From Otatea glauca (lineage: Eukaryota > Streptophyta > Magnoliopsida > Poales > Poaceae): 64,000 bases of DNA. Below are positions 10,084-21,640 of the stretch, piece by piece (position 1 is the first letter of the stretch; each line of letters begins with the position of its first letter). The notes under the pieces were generated by a model. It did no database searches, was not told the DNA's origin, and saw only the letters and a list, made by a program, of their open reading frames with translations. The translations under genes were made by a program, and so were the position numbers. The stretch lies in the NCBI GenBank assembly GCA_036346275.1, contig JAYEVK010000113.1, positions 1-64,000 on the forward strand, read 5' to 3'.

Positions 10084-12116
10084 ATGTACGGCCACCGCGG
10101 GTAAGGCCCCCCCCCTCCTACCCTATCTCTACTAGTTTCTCCCCTCTCTGATTTGATTGTTTAGACTAGTAGCCTAGCCTTCCGCTTATTTTCTTCATCG
10201 ATTCGATTCGATGGTGTCAGTTTGTTGTGCTGGATACAGAGGTGCTTCCTGATGGGATTTTAGCCTGCTAATCTCCCACGCCACCCTATTATTTTAGTAG
10301 CAAATCATTGGGGAACCTTTTTTGTTCTCTTTTCGATGCCCAACACCCTTAATATTGGGAAATTAATTGTTAGCTCTGCCTGATGTGCGCCTGTGGTGAC
10401 TATCTTTGTGAATTGTAGTTTTCAAAACAAGGCGGCTATATGAATTTATATTTGCCATATTATGACAACCTGTTAGTTTGTTCCTGACTTTCCAGATAGC
10501 TATTTCTCCTATAAAATGCTAGATTGACCAATTGCCAGTACCTGCTTCCTTTTATACAACAAAAAATGTTTTAGTGCCATTTTTATGAAGGAAAATACCT
10601 TACAATTGTGATTTAGCTGTGCACAAAATTGTAACAGAATCATTCAAGATAATCTTGAAATTTGGCCTTAGCCATCTTATCCAAAGTTAACTAAAAGTGG
10701 ACAAACGAATTGTAGCCGTAAGAGATACCCGAATTCTAGATATCCCATCCAACTGACATCAAGCAAAGAATGCTACCCGCTGTCATCTCATGTCAACCTA
10801 GTTTATCATATTCCCTGCAATTAAATCTCATCATTTGGAACAAGTATCCTCTTTCACTGGTTTTGTCCACTTGGAATTAGATATTAACTGTTAAATATAA
10901 ATTTCAGCTCGATTCATTAAATGCAAAATAGAACAATCATCTTGATGTACTCAAATATAGCTTTTGATTGTTCAGAAATCTAATACCAGTCATAGCATGG
11001 GCATCGCTTCTAATCATATGTTGTTAACATTTACTTTATTTTGGTTCAAGTGATGGCTGCTCTATCAATGAATGTAGTTGCATTTAAATTCCGTTTACCT
11101 ATCAAACAATAATTTATTCTGTAGATTATTTATTTTCTGAGAAACTATCTTTATATTTGGGTTATTTTTATGAAATGGGGATTGAGAGATGGGGGGATAT
11201 TCTCCTTTTTTTGGGACTGTGGATTATCTGAAGGGCAATGATGGGAGGCGGGGGGGTTTCAGATGGGTACGAGGGATCAAAGAGGCCACGAATGATGGAA
11301 TCGAATCCATACTTCGCAGTGACAGCAGGGAGTCCGTTGGATGTCTCAAAGAGGGCCAGGATGATGGAACCAGGCCCCCCCTATTTTGGAGCCATGGGCA
11401 GCAGCACTGGCGGTGGCAGCGGCGGCTTCTACCAGCCCTACAGCGGCAACTTAGCTGATGGAGGGGTTAACAGTGGCATCCAAAACTTTCCAGGGGTTCG
11501 TCTCCGAGGGCTCCCTTTTGACTGCGATGACCTTGACATCTGCAAGTTCTTTGTGGGGCTGGACATAGTGGACTGCCTCCTGGTTCACAAGAACGGCCGC
11601 TTCTCCGGTGAGGCTTTTGTTGTCTTCCCGTCAGCCATGCAAGCTGAATTTGCGCTGCATCGCAACCGGCAAAACATGGGTAGGAGGTACGTTGAGGTGT
11701 TCAGATGCAAGAAGCAGGAGTATTACAGTGCAATAGCTTCTGAGGTGAACCAGGGCGGTTTCTTTGACTCGGAATACCGACACTCCCCACCTCCTCCGCG
11801 GACCAAGAAACCAGCGGAAGACAAGAGCAGCATGGAGTACACTGAGGTGCTGAAGCTGCGTGGGCTTCCTTATTCTGCTACCACGGAAGACATCATCAAG
11901 TTCTTTGTGGAGTACGAGCTGACTGAGGATAACGTGCACATTGCATTACGCTCGGATGGGAAGGCCACTGGCGAAGCCTACGTTGAGTTCCCAACAGCTG
12001 AGGTTGCAAAGACGGCCATGTGCAAGGATAAGATGACCATCGGTACAAGGTATGTGGAGCTGTTCCCGTCAACTCCGGAGGAGGCCAGCAGGGTGAAATC
12101 GCGAGCCAGGCAATGA
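10084..12116 (+). CDS. hnRNP F/H-type RNA-binding protein, two quasi-RRM domains
   Basis: The encoded protein probably binds G-rich RNA in the nucleus and acts in splicing or RNA processing, as the hnRNP F/H/GRSF-1 family does. Exon 1 is only 17 bases (10084-10100, MYGHR plus two bases), followed by a 1133-bp intron with GTAAGG donor and TGAAG acceptor (10101-11233), and exon 2 from 11234 to the stop at 12116. The junction restores MYGHRGAMMG in frame, the usual N-terminus of this plant family, and the protein is 299 residues. RRM 1 spans about residues 93-165 (VRLRGLPFDC, GEAFVVFPS, RYVEVF) and RRM 2 about 212-286 (LKLRGLPYSATTEDI, GEAYVEFP, RYVELFPST). The N-terminus holds two similar KR.RMME...PYF words. 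No frame break: it is the only clearly intact cellular gene here. Confidence 0.93.
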
Positions 12117-12410
12117 ACAATTCAAACAATGCCCTACTGTGGTTGGCTGGCTGTGAGCTTCTGCATTCGAGTTTAGCTTTCACTCTGCATGCTTAACTGT
12201 ATCGCTGCTAGGTTGTGTTAGTTTTCGTACCGTTATTTGTCCTGCTGCTACTAGTTGGTTGGTGACTTTTATGATGAGACCCGAACTGTGGCCTAAAAGA
12301 AAAAAAAAGGTAGTGTATGAGATGCTGCGCTTGTAATAGTTGCCCTTCCTTGGAAGCACTTGTACGACATGAGGACTCATTAATGGCTTTTCTTCCTTCG
12401 AGTTAATTCG
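12117..12410 (+). other. 3' untranslated region of the hnRNP F/H-type gene
   Basis: The sequence after the stop is T-rich without ORFs. GTGTATGAGATG...TTGTAATAG at 12313-12340 and CATTAATGG at 12377 are plausible far- and near-upstream polyadenylation elements. The end is approximate. Confidence 0.5.
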
Positions 12411-13190
12411 GTGGTGTTTTTATTGGGTCCTTTTGGTGAAACGGGGGATGAAATTTAGATGAAAAAATTTTGTTGGGTGGCAGCAGAATTGGCTTATTAG
12501 GATTAGGATTAGTCGTGTGAAAAAGAGAATAAATTCTTTCTATTGTTGTTACATTTCTTGGGAACGAAATTAATGATAAGAGATTGAGGCTAACAATATT
12601 CCTGAAGTTCTGTATTACTAGTGATGGATGATGATTAGGATGAGACTTGTGAATCAGCAAAAAGCAAAGAAATTAGGTCGCCATGGTGGTGTATGTCATA
12701 TGGCTATAGCACTGACAAAGTTTGTTTGGCTACTAGCTAGACCCTCTGTTGGATTTGGATGTCGAATTGAAGGCTCGGTCTGCAAGGTGTTCCTTTTGTT
12801 AAGACTCTTAACTTGCTAAATTAAGGTACAAAGTGATAGTGCAAGACGAGATTGTAAAAGTTACTTGAGTAACAACGGCGTTACCTGTAGTTGCTACTTC
12901 GATGGCATGTTAAGCAATTGCAGTGATCTCATCTATCAATTTTTTAGACGAAGGGTTAAGATTCGCAGCTATAAAGTATATGGTACAGTAATTGTCAACA
13001 GTGATAACTGTTTACTACAGTTATGTTAACTTTAGACATCGGGTTCTGATCCCGAGCTCTATGGGCATAAGCCGCCAATGCTGTACTGGTACTAGATACG
13101 TATCTGAACATCCTTCGCGGTCCTCTTCAATACAATATCGAAAAGTATCGGTGAAATTCAACATAAAAAATTAATTTTAAAAATCTCGAT
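12411..13190. other. Intergenic stretch, nothing recognised
   Basis: AT-rich sequence with only short random frames. I see no repeat ends, target duplications or coding similarity. Confidence 0.5.
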
Positions 13191-13513
13191 CTTTGTTCGA
13201 TAATGTGCGATATTCCCTAACCTTCAAGCCTATAACACAAAGCCCAAAGAAAAGAAAGGCCTATTCCAACCCATCAATCCTAACCTTAAAAATCTCTCCT
13301 CTCGTTGCTATTCACTTTCTCCCATCGCAGCTCGCAGCACCCTTCTCCCGCCTCCCCCTTCTACCATCGGCCGTCGACGCCACCTCCCCTTTCTCCTGTC
13401 AACTGCTGCCCCTCTCGCCAGCATCTTCTTGCCATGAAAGGAATTGGAATCAATGCGTGCAAGGAAGGGCTTCTCCCCGGTGAACTAACCGAGAGCTAGG
13501 GAGGGACCCCACG

Positions 13514-14260
13514 GTGCGGAAAATGACCCAAGAACTCTTCAGGATTGTAGAGAAATATGTCCGAGGGGATGAGGACAATTTGGCTAAAAAAGGGCTCCTC
13601 TCGCAAGCCGGAAGTGATTCCCCTGGGAAGAGGTCAAAGGGGTCCTCCAGGAAGAAGAACAATGACCGGAGGGACTACTCTAATGGGGGTCGTGACTCTA
13701 AGGTCCTCGTCGTGACTGAAACCTTGTCCCGCAGGAGCGGCACCTCCAAAGTATGCAAGAAGGGCTCCAAGCCTAAGGCTCATCGTGCGCGCAACGGAGG
13801 TCCCAGTGAAAGGAAAGATAACCAAGACTAGGGTGATGGTCACTGGTGTGCCTATTAAAAGATGGGTAGGCATGATATAAACGAGTGTCATCAATACGTC
13901 GCCGAGGTGGCAAAACTCCTCAAGCGTGGACATGAGCCACGCTGAGGATCACCACCCTACCCTATGGACGCAGAAGCCATGCCTCTTAAAGTGATCACCC
14001 CGCGCCCGCACTACCCCCTGGTGGTCCTCCACTGGGAGAACCCCCACGAGGCGTTGAGTAAGAGCTTCCTTTCTAAGTGCCACAAAGGTAAGTGAACGTC
14101 ATAATAGGGGCTCAGCCTACAGGCACAAATCCAAGCGACAACAGAAGGAGTACATCCGAGAGGTCAATGTCGTGGGGGTAACCCCTCGAAGTGGGCAAAC
14201 GTCCCGCTAAGCTTCACCATCGAGGACTTGAGGGCCTAAGGTTTCCCATGACGATGGCCT
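13514..14260 (+). pseudogene. Gypsy gag C-terminal remnant
   Basis: An open frame at 13514-13831 starts MTQELFRIVEKYVRGDEDNL, which fits the end of a gypsy gag (ELLRIVTKYA-type helix), and continues into a lysine/arginine/serine-rich tail (KRSKGSSRKKNNDRRD). Downstream, in shifted frames up to about 14260, short pieces such as PHYPLVVLHWENP and ISFTIEDLR look like the gag-to-protease linker. Several stops break it, so it is a relic belonging with the protease remnant that follows. Confidence 0.6.
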
Positions 14261-14274
14261 CCTAGTAACCGCCA

Positions 14275-15026
14275 GTGTCCAACTATGAAGTTTTCCATAT
14301 ACTCATCGATAGGAGAAGCTCCACGAACATACTACCTTCGCTTGCTCAAGGAATTGTGGGAGTCACGGGGAGGGGGAGGGGCTACCTCCCAAGATCTTAC
14401 TCCCATCTGATCGCCCTCTCACAGGCTTTGTACCAGGGAAATCTATCCAACTCCTTTTGAGGATCGAGCTCCTCATGACCTTCGGGTTGCGAGAGAACCA
14501 TCGCACGGAAGCCATCAAATTTGACGTTGTTGGCGTCAATTCACCATTCAATGCTATTATAGGAAGGGTGACCCTTAACCGTTTCTATGCGGCAATTCAC
14601 CAGAACTACTTATGCCTTAAAATACTAAAACCTCACAGGGTCATCTCTATAAGAGGTGATCAAGACTTGGCCCATAGCCTCTCCCATAGGGTAGCAATCG
14701 ACTTCGACGAAGTCAAGCTCAAATTCAAGGGCTCTAAGGAGACACCCCTCTCGTCCCTGATAGAGCTCATCAAGAACGAGTTCCCTTTAGAGAGGTACTC
14801 CCTAAAGCCTTGCCCTGAGGGGGACCTAAGGAAGGTACGACTCTTTAGCCTGAGTGATGAACGTTTCATCCGAGTTGGGGCTGAACTCTCAGAGAAGATG
14901 GAAAGGGAGCTCATCAAGTTCTTAAGGGCCAATGCGGATGTCTTTGCTTGGGCCCCATTTGACATGAAGGGCATTCCCCGCGAAGTGATCCAGCACCGTC
15001 TCACAGTAAGGCCCGGGCGCCCCTAG
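14275..15026 (+). pseudogene. Gypsy protease and pre-RT linker
   Basis: The frame at 14275 reads YEVFHILIDRRSSTNILPSLA: the retropepsin loop with IDRRSS where a functional protease has ID(N/G)GSS, so the active-site glycine is lost. A frameshift near 14458 leads into a 189-residue open frame with VVGVNSPFNAIIGRVTLNRF, equivalent to the YNALLGRPALNRF of intact elements, and ending RANADVFAWAPFDMKGIPREVI, the standard linker just before RT. After 15026 the RT lead-in continues (LEKCQAIKEEVNKL in another frame) until the copia insertion at 15166. Confidence 0.8.
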
Positions 15027-15160
15027 TGAGGCAAAAGCTTCGCAAGTTCTCTCTCGAGCGATGCCAAGCCATAAAAGAGGAGGTCAATAAGCTCTCAAGC
15101 GCTGGCCTCATCCGAGAGGTCTAGCACCTGGAGTGGCTTTCTAAGCCCATTTTGGTCAAG

Positions 15161-15165
15161 AAGTC
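15161..15165. repeat. Target site duplication AAGTC of the SIRE-type copia element
   Basis: AAGTC at 15161-15165 directly before the left LTR is repeated exactly at 28715-28719 directly after the right LTR. A 5-bp duplication is what retroviral-type integrases make, so both ends of the element are original. Confidence 0.92.
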
Positions 15166-17029
15166 TGAAGGATCGATATGGCCTAGATGGGGGGTGAATA
15201 GGCAATTTTACAAATTCTGGCAATTTTAATTTACTAACTTATTTTAATGAGAGTAACTTATAGCAAGAGTAAAGCAGAATTCAAGCAACAAACAAATACA
15301 GCGAAAGCAATAAAAGAAATGATACAGGAAAGACAAAGATTTATCCAGTGGTTGAGTGCACTCTAATCCACGTTGAAGCACTTCTCTTGAAGTTCACTTC
15401 TCCAAAGCTAGTCGCATAGCTCTGGTGTTCACTTGGTAACTCTTTCACTTCTCCGGTGAGGTGAGTTTCAAACCTCTCACAAAATCTGATTGCCTTCCAC
15501 AAACACCTTTGGACAGAGTCACACTATTTTACTTCCTCCAAGTATCTAGGATCACCAAGATCCAAGAGTAATAAACCTCGCACAAGTTCTGTCTCTTGGT
15601 TCACTATGCAAATCACAAAACTAGACACTGACTTGGAGCTTACACACTTAGGGAAGTATGAAGATTTTTGTGTGAAAATGAAGCACAGACTCCTTTTTGA
15701 GAATGAGAGCTATATATCAATGCCAAAATGTAAGGAGTTCATGTATATACAGGTAGATGGCTTAGGAAATGCTTATATAGCCATTTTGAGTGAATATAGC
15801 CGTTACACACTTTCTGATGGCCGTTGGGCGTGTCGGATGTCGAAACAACGAGAAACACACGCATAACGGACTATGTATTAGTGCTTAGCGATACTGGGTA
15901 TGTGTATGCCGGACCAAATTTCCGAGTTCACGACGGACCAAATATTTTGGTCCGCAGTACATGGGTTGATCAAGAAGATGGTCTGGCATACAACTGAGAG
16001 ATATATATGAGTATCTGACTAAGAGGTTTGGTCAGTTACACATGACTTTCAAAAGATTTTGCTTAGACATAGAGACTTATGTACGCGGACCAAAATTTTG
16101 ATCCGTCATACATGGACGAAGCCACATATTTGCGAGCAAAAGACACATGTACTTGGACCAAATTTTTGGTCCGTAATGCATGGACTTAAGAGAAGATAGG
16201 TTACGGCGAGAAGACATATGTATTTGGACCAAATTTTTGGTCCGTTATGCATGGACTTTAGAGAAGATATGTGCAAGAACCTTTTCAATTATAGATAAAA
16301 AGCGGCTTTTCAATCTAGCAACGGACTTAAAAGAAATTAAGCACAAAAGTTTTGTCATTTTTCGAGTAAAAACTTATTTTAGGTTTCGATCGAAAAGGAA
16401 CATCAAAGATTTAGTCCGCCAAAACTTATATGCCGAAGGGATCTGGGACCAAATTTTTGGTCTGTGAGGATAGGAAACCTAAGACATCTTTGGTCCGACA
16501 TCTTGAGAAGCGAGAATTACATGTATCTTGGGACCAAAAAAATTTGGTCAGTCATACATAAGCGTGTTCGACTAAGATATTTTTCAGGAAAGTTTGTTCA
16601 AGAATATGTGAATATCAAAGCGAGTAAATTCTAATCTGAATAGCGGATGTACAAAGGAAGTTTTGACAAAGAATAGATTCAAGGTTTGTGAATGAAGAAT
16701 ATAGATAGGTAAAGATATGTTCCGTTTGAACTGGAAGATATAGTTAGAAAAAGATATAGATTGAGTGTCTTTTGCTCCAAGTGATCTGGTTTTGCTTTTG
16801 CCTATCAAACTATTTCCTTGTGCTAAGTCCCTCTTTTGAACAGCTATACAAAGACAAAACACCTTTAGTCATAAACTATAAACTAAAGGCCTTAATCTTG
16901 TTGTTCCAGCTTATTTCATCATACGTTCCAGCTCACTTTCTTCAGGCTTTGAATATTACTAACTTAGTCATCAATACCAAAATCATAATAATATAACAAA
17001 TAAATTTGAGGGGTGCCTAGATGCTATCA
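15166..17029 (-). repeat. 3' LTR of SIRE-type copia
   Basis: 1864 bp, TG...CA ends, paired with 26843-28714. It contains a series of imperfect palindromes of the form GGACCAAATATTTTGGTCC between 15935 and 16550. Confidence 0.93.
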
Positions 17030-17043
17030 ATCTCCCCCTTTTT
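17030..17043 (-). other. Polypurine tract of SIRE-type copia
   Basis: The minus strand reads AAAAAGGGGGAGAT immediately before the 3' LTR. It is the expected primer for plus-strand DNA synthesis and confirms the minus orientation. Confidence 0.85.
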
Positions 17044-17336
17044 GGTAATTGATGACAACATACCTTTTAGTTAGTAATATCTTATTTATTCTCAAAAGCA
17101 GAGTTAGTGAATATCTTGTGTGAGAAATAGAGAGTAAATTTGCTCCCCCTTAATGAAAGCATTCATATCAAAGTAGAGAATCCGAGCATATAGTATCTAA
17201 AATGTAAATAAGAAATCACACCATAAACATAGCACAGAACAAAAACATAATTAATATCCATATAGATAAGCCAACCTATAGAGGAGAACTAAGTTTTTTT
17301 TTCTCCCCCTTTGGCATCAATAGCCAAAAAGGGTCC

Positions 17337-18324
17337 CTATTTGCGCCTTGAAAAGAATCTTTTGAGCTGGCCCTGAGCTTTGCTTTTCTTTGGAGAAGAG
17401 GCATGTTGTTCATCAGTAGCTTCTTGGCTTGGATTATCTGCCCCTTGAGACATAGCTCGATCATGCCAACTTGGATAGTCTGGGTCTCCTGGCTGGATAA
17501 CCAACAGCTGAAGATCTGACGGAATCTGATCCAAGGATTCATTCATATTGCGAGTTTCAGCAAGGACATCGCCCACATCATATGTGACATCATGTGCTAG
17601 GCGGGTATAGTCGAGCAAGGCATCTTCAGTAAATTCAGTTAGATGATCTAATTGGTGCCTCATCCATAACTGATTGCTTGTATGTGATGTTCTTGCAACT
17701 TCCACTTGATTTCTCGTTTCTTGTAGTGGTCATCCATCTTACGGTTCATGTCATACAATCATCCTTTATCAGTTTTGAGTAGTGTCAAGTATTGGACTCT
17801 TTGTCTAAGGTTTTCTGATTTTTGCTTAGGTGGTCAAATCTTGACATGGTTTCATTATAGAACTTCATTTCTCCCTCATATCTTTGAGCTGCTGCATTCT
17901 GATCTTCAATATATCTAGCTTGGAATCCTCTTTGATCGGCATAGTATTGGTGCTCAAAGTTTGAAAACCAGGAAGGCTGAGTTTCAAAGATGTTTACTTG
18001 AGCTTGAAAGGTGTTGTCTTGTCCTTGCTCATCATACTTGGGAGAGGATGATTTGGGGTACTGATAGTCAAACAAGCTTTCCCAACCAGGAAATGTATTC
18101 CTTTGATCATGCTCAGGATGAGTTGAAGTTGAAGGATAGACAGGTTCATATGGTTGGGGTACTTCAGATGGAATACTAGACCCTCCAGCTTCATTTTCAT
18201 TTGCTCTGATGCAAATTCTGCGCTTCCATGAACCTTCTTGCTGCAAATGCTTCTTGAAGTTGATGAATTTGATGTTCTTCATCCAAGGCTCTATCAAGTG
18301 AGCTTGAAAGCTTTTGAGTAGCAA
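17337..18324 (-). pseudogene. C-terminal part of the copia extra ORF, broken
   Basis: Two open frames (17785-18324 and 17337-17705) continue the extra ORF that starts at 19846. They are linked by short frames in between, e.g. DEEHQIHQLQEAFAA near 18280-18235. The first is rich in Gln, Tyr and Ser (FDYQYPKSSSPKYDEQGQ) and ends with a helical stretch (RYEGEMKFYNETMSRFDHL). The second contains an acidic helical part and ends in a basic cluster (KKSKAQGQLKRFFSRRK) at 17337, 300 bp before the LTR. I see no membrane-spanning segment. The breaks are small indels. The function is unknown. Confidence 0.6.
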
Positions 18325-18598
18325 ACATCATCTGTTTTCCATGATTCGCTTCCATAAATGACTTGATTGCTTCTTGAGAGGGTGGCTCGAGTCTCCTTTT
18401 TCCTTTTGAATACTAGGTTCTCTGTCATTTTGCTCGATCGGATATATGATGACTTTCATATTCTTGATGATAGCTTTCATAGGGTGATGCCAAAATCACT
18501 TTGTTGTGCTTGGGAAAGACTTCTAGCACAATTTTCATCAAACTCATTCTCAGCCTCAACCCTTTCTTCACTTTCTTCTTGGGCTCAAATGGTTGATT

Positions 18599-19846
18599 TT
18601 ACGCCACTCTTTGAAGAAACCCAGAAATCCTTAGATTATGACCAGTAGCCTGATGCATACTGTATTTCTTCGGGAAGCATTTGAACTCTTTATTTAGATC
18701 ATCTTGAGAAATAATGCCTTGAGCCAATAAGACTCCAATGATTAATTGGGCAAAAGGCAAAGAGCTGCTGAATTTTTTATAGATGGCTTCTTCCATCTGT
18801 CCAAAGAAATAATCAGGTAGATCTATAGGCTGTCTTGACAGAATCAGGTGTAGCAACCATGCTAAAACTGAGGTGATTCCTTCTTTATATCCAGACTTGG
18901 GATATATAGAGTGTCTTAAGATTAAGAGCAGAACCTTGGCTTCTTCTGACAAACAGGACACCCTATTTGGATTAAAATTCTTACTTGAGGTATCTTGGTA
19001 TATATGCCCTGATACTTGTAAATCTGGCATGACCCCACTTTGTCTCCACCTTCGATGTGGATACATCTTTTCAAAGATCCTTGTCCTAATTGCCTGAGGA
19101 CTAGAAGCTCCTATTGCTGATTCAAACTGGGATGATCTGATTTTCCTTATTTTTCTATTCATAGTGAACATGATATATTTCCTTTGTTTGTTCACTAGTA
19201 GAGAAGCATAAAACTCTAGAGTCCTGGAAACACTCCATGGAATTGTTTTATTTGACATGATTCCTACTAGTCCAGGAGTGGAGTTTATGCAATCATATAA
19301 CCCAGATGATCCAATAATATTGTTCACTTGATCCCAATCTATATATTGGTGATTTGACAGAGCAGAAATCAGCTTTCCTTTTCCATCTCTTCTGTTCAGA
19401 TAGGCATTGTAAATATTTTTGTGTAAAAGGGACACAAAATTTTCACCTCGAACTAGCCTTGACTCAGGGAACCAGACCTTTTCACTAACCAAACGAACGG
19501 CTCTTAACTTCTTAGAATTAAGTTTTCCCAATTCTTCACTACTAAGAATATCAATCTCAGAGATCAGTTCCATGCTTTCTGAGGATGATTCACTGTCGGG
19601 TTCATAGGGATTATCCTCAGAGGATGACTCAGAGTCAACTATCTGCTTTCCTTTTCTTGGATGAGAGGTCACTATTTTTCTGTTTGCTCGAGCAGCACTA
19701 TGAATATCAGGAATTAGTACTGGTCCATGAGATTGTTCAGACTCATTAATTTCAGACGTTGAATTGGATCTTTTTTGCCTTTTATTCTTGACTTTATCAA
19801 TAATTTTTCCAATCAAGCCCCTTTTGTCAGGATTCTTTGACCTCAT
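18599..19846 (-). CDS. Extra ORF (ORF3) of SIRE-type copia, N-terminal 415 residues intact
   Basis: This is the longest clean frame in the element, with a true ATG at 19846. It lies between RNase H and the 3' LTR, where SIRE-type elements carry the so-called env-like ORF. The first 100 residues are charged: a basic cluster KVKNKRQKR (possible nuclear signal) and a serine/acid block DSESSSEDNPYEPDSESSSE. The middle and end are globular-looking, with VWFPESRLVRGENFVSLL, WSVSRTLEFYASLL followed by YIMFTMNRK, and WLLHLILSRQPIDLPDYFF. The FYASL...V/I.F pattern resembles the putative plant transposon protein family (Transposase_32 type) from memory; I could not search. No signal peptide, no membrane anchor and no fusion-peptide-like stretch is visible, which argues against an envelope role. 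It stops at 18599; the rest continues in other frames. Confidence 0.75.
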   Translation of the reverse strand: MRSKNPDKRGLIGKIIDKVKNKRQKRSNSTSEINESEQSHGPVLIPDIHSAARANRKIVTSHPRKGKQIVDSESSSEDNPYEPDSESSSESMELISEIDILSSEELGKLNSKKLRAVRLVSEKVWFPESRLVRGENFVSLLHKNIYNAYLNRRDGKGKLISALSNHQYIDWDQVNNIIGSSGLYDCINSTPGLVGIMSNKTIPWSVSRTLEFYASLLVNKQRKYIMFTMNRKIRKIRSSQFESAIGASSPQAIRTRIFEKMYPHRRWRQSGVMPDLQVSGHIYQDTSSKNFNPNRVSCLSEEAKVLLLILRHSIYPKSGYKEGITSVLAWLLHLILSRQPIDLPDYFFGQMEEAIYKKFSSSLPFAQLIIGVLLAQGIISQDDLNKEFKCFPKKYSMHQATGHNLRISGFLQRVA

Positions 19847-19849
19847 TTT

Positions 19850-21640
19850 TGCTTTCTGACTTAAACACGGACTAATTGCTCAGACTCAGGACCAGGCTTT
19901 CTTCAAACAAAAGAACAGACCTAAAAGGAAGAACTAAATCTAAGCACTAGGTCTAGGGTTTGAGATATGAAGAGACAAAGAGAAGTTCTAAGGAACTTAC
20001 TGAACTTGGAAGGAGATTCTTGCGCACAATGTCGAACGATCACCGTCGCTAAGATCCGTCAGATTTGCTTGATGAAGAGAGGAAAGAAACTTAGGTTGAG
20101 AGAAGATTTTGCAAGCAAGACAATAACAAGGAGGTTTTGATGGAAGAAGTTCTTGCATTGAATGCATTGGCGAAGTAAAGGCTTTGGGAACTCGACACCT
20201 TTTAACGGGGTGGTTGAATAGGAGCAGAGGCGATGGGACCCCTTCTTTTAAAGTCTGTTTGAGCGAGCACAGAGAGTCCCAAAGAGATAAGGATAGGATA
20301 GCAAAGGTAAGACCTAAAGCAATAGGTAAGATTTTGAACGACTTTTGAAATCGAGAAGAGAACAAGGAATTTTATTTAAGCTTGGTGCAAATTGTTTGAA
20401 TTTAGATAAGAGTTAAGACTTAGAGGTATTTAAACATGAGGCGGACTTGACTTAAACGGATTTGGACAGGTTACAATTTGGTAGGACCAAAAGTTTTGTA
20501 CAGATTTGGACGATTTAGTTAAGCTTGGTATTAAGACCAAAACTCTTATTGACGGACCCAAAAGATTTAGTCAGGAGAGCATTATTGGTTTAATGAGATT
20601 GGTCAGATCCAAGAAGGAACCCGTAACTTTGGGTTGTTCTCGATCGCATCATGTCTATATTTCGAATATTTTAAAGATAAGAGATATATCTAAGATCACC
20701 AACCAAATTCAATCAAACAAGCGATTTTAGTGAATGTTTGAGTCAGTAATCAAGTAAGCTTAAGTATTTCTTTAAACTAAGCTTATCTGAAAAACTCAAG
20801 TGTTTTAATATGGACATTTTTTTAAAAAACTTTATTTAAAGAGTCATTTTATCTTGTGAGTTACTTTACTCATATTGTGTAGTCGAAGCGATGTCATCGA
20901 ACTAGAGCATGAAAGATCATAACGTGCTATGCGACTAGTCGAAGTTATGTTTTAGCGACATACACTTATGAATAGAGTTTACCAAATAAAGTATGAAAGA
21001 CAAGAAATGACTCAATAGATCATTTTAGAACACCATCATTTTATTTAAATACGAGTCCGGATAACATGATCGGAGGAAATGGGGCGGGACAAGAACAGAC
21101 ACTAGTTTTCTCCCTTACGAGTGCGACCGAGAGCCTCTATGAGAGCATCTCGGCGGACAGGCGGGAAGACTACGAGAAAGGCATCTACTTTAGCGAGTCC
21201 TTGGCGACCTCCTTTTCTTACGCCATCTCCTTTAGATAGAGATCAAACTCCTTCCGAGTTCAGCAACTCTGGATTGTCTCGATCATCTCCATAGGGTCTT
21301 TTGGCATGGTGAAGAACTTTAGATTAGAGAAGAAGAGAGGATAAGATGGGAATGCATTTTGTGGTCTCTGAACCCCTTTTATAGCCAATTAGATAAGAGA
21401 GAAGTAAATGCATCAAAATTTGAAGCGACTTTGAAGTTTGGGAAGATACGGAAAAACTGGGAGTTACGGAAACCGCAACGATTTTTGATAGAAAAACATG
21501 CAAGGCTTGGGTAAGAAAGCAAGGGAAGAGAGCATTAAGATATACATGGTAAACAAAAATGCTCTCCCTTGGACTGACATTATCGAGCAATATTTGAAAA
21601 AGCAATGATATTTAGTTCATTTCTTAATTTTGAGAATTTT
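19850..21640. other. Spacer between copia RNase H and extra ORF
   Basis: 1.8 kb without clear coding. It may hold the leader of the extra ORF. At 20480-20640 it contains GGACCAAAAG, AGACCAAAAC and GGACCCAAAAG words like those in the LTR palindromes, on an LTR-like background, so part of it may derive from LTR sequence. A weak 93-residue minus frame at 21324-21605 shows no similarity I recognise. Confidence 0.4.

Noticed and set aside
12403..12819. Short frames after the hnRNP F/H-type gene
   Set aside because: Low-complexity, unsupported by similarity, and partly inside the gene's 3' region.
17337..19846. Calling the copia extra ORF an envelope gene
   Set aside because: No signal peptide, transmembrane helix, cleavage site or fusion-peptide-like stretch is visible; only the position fits.
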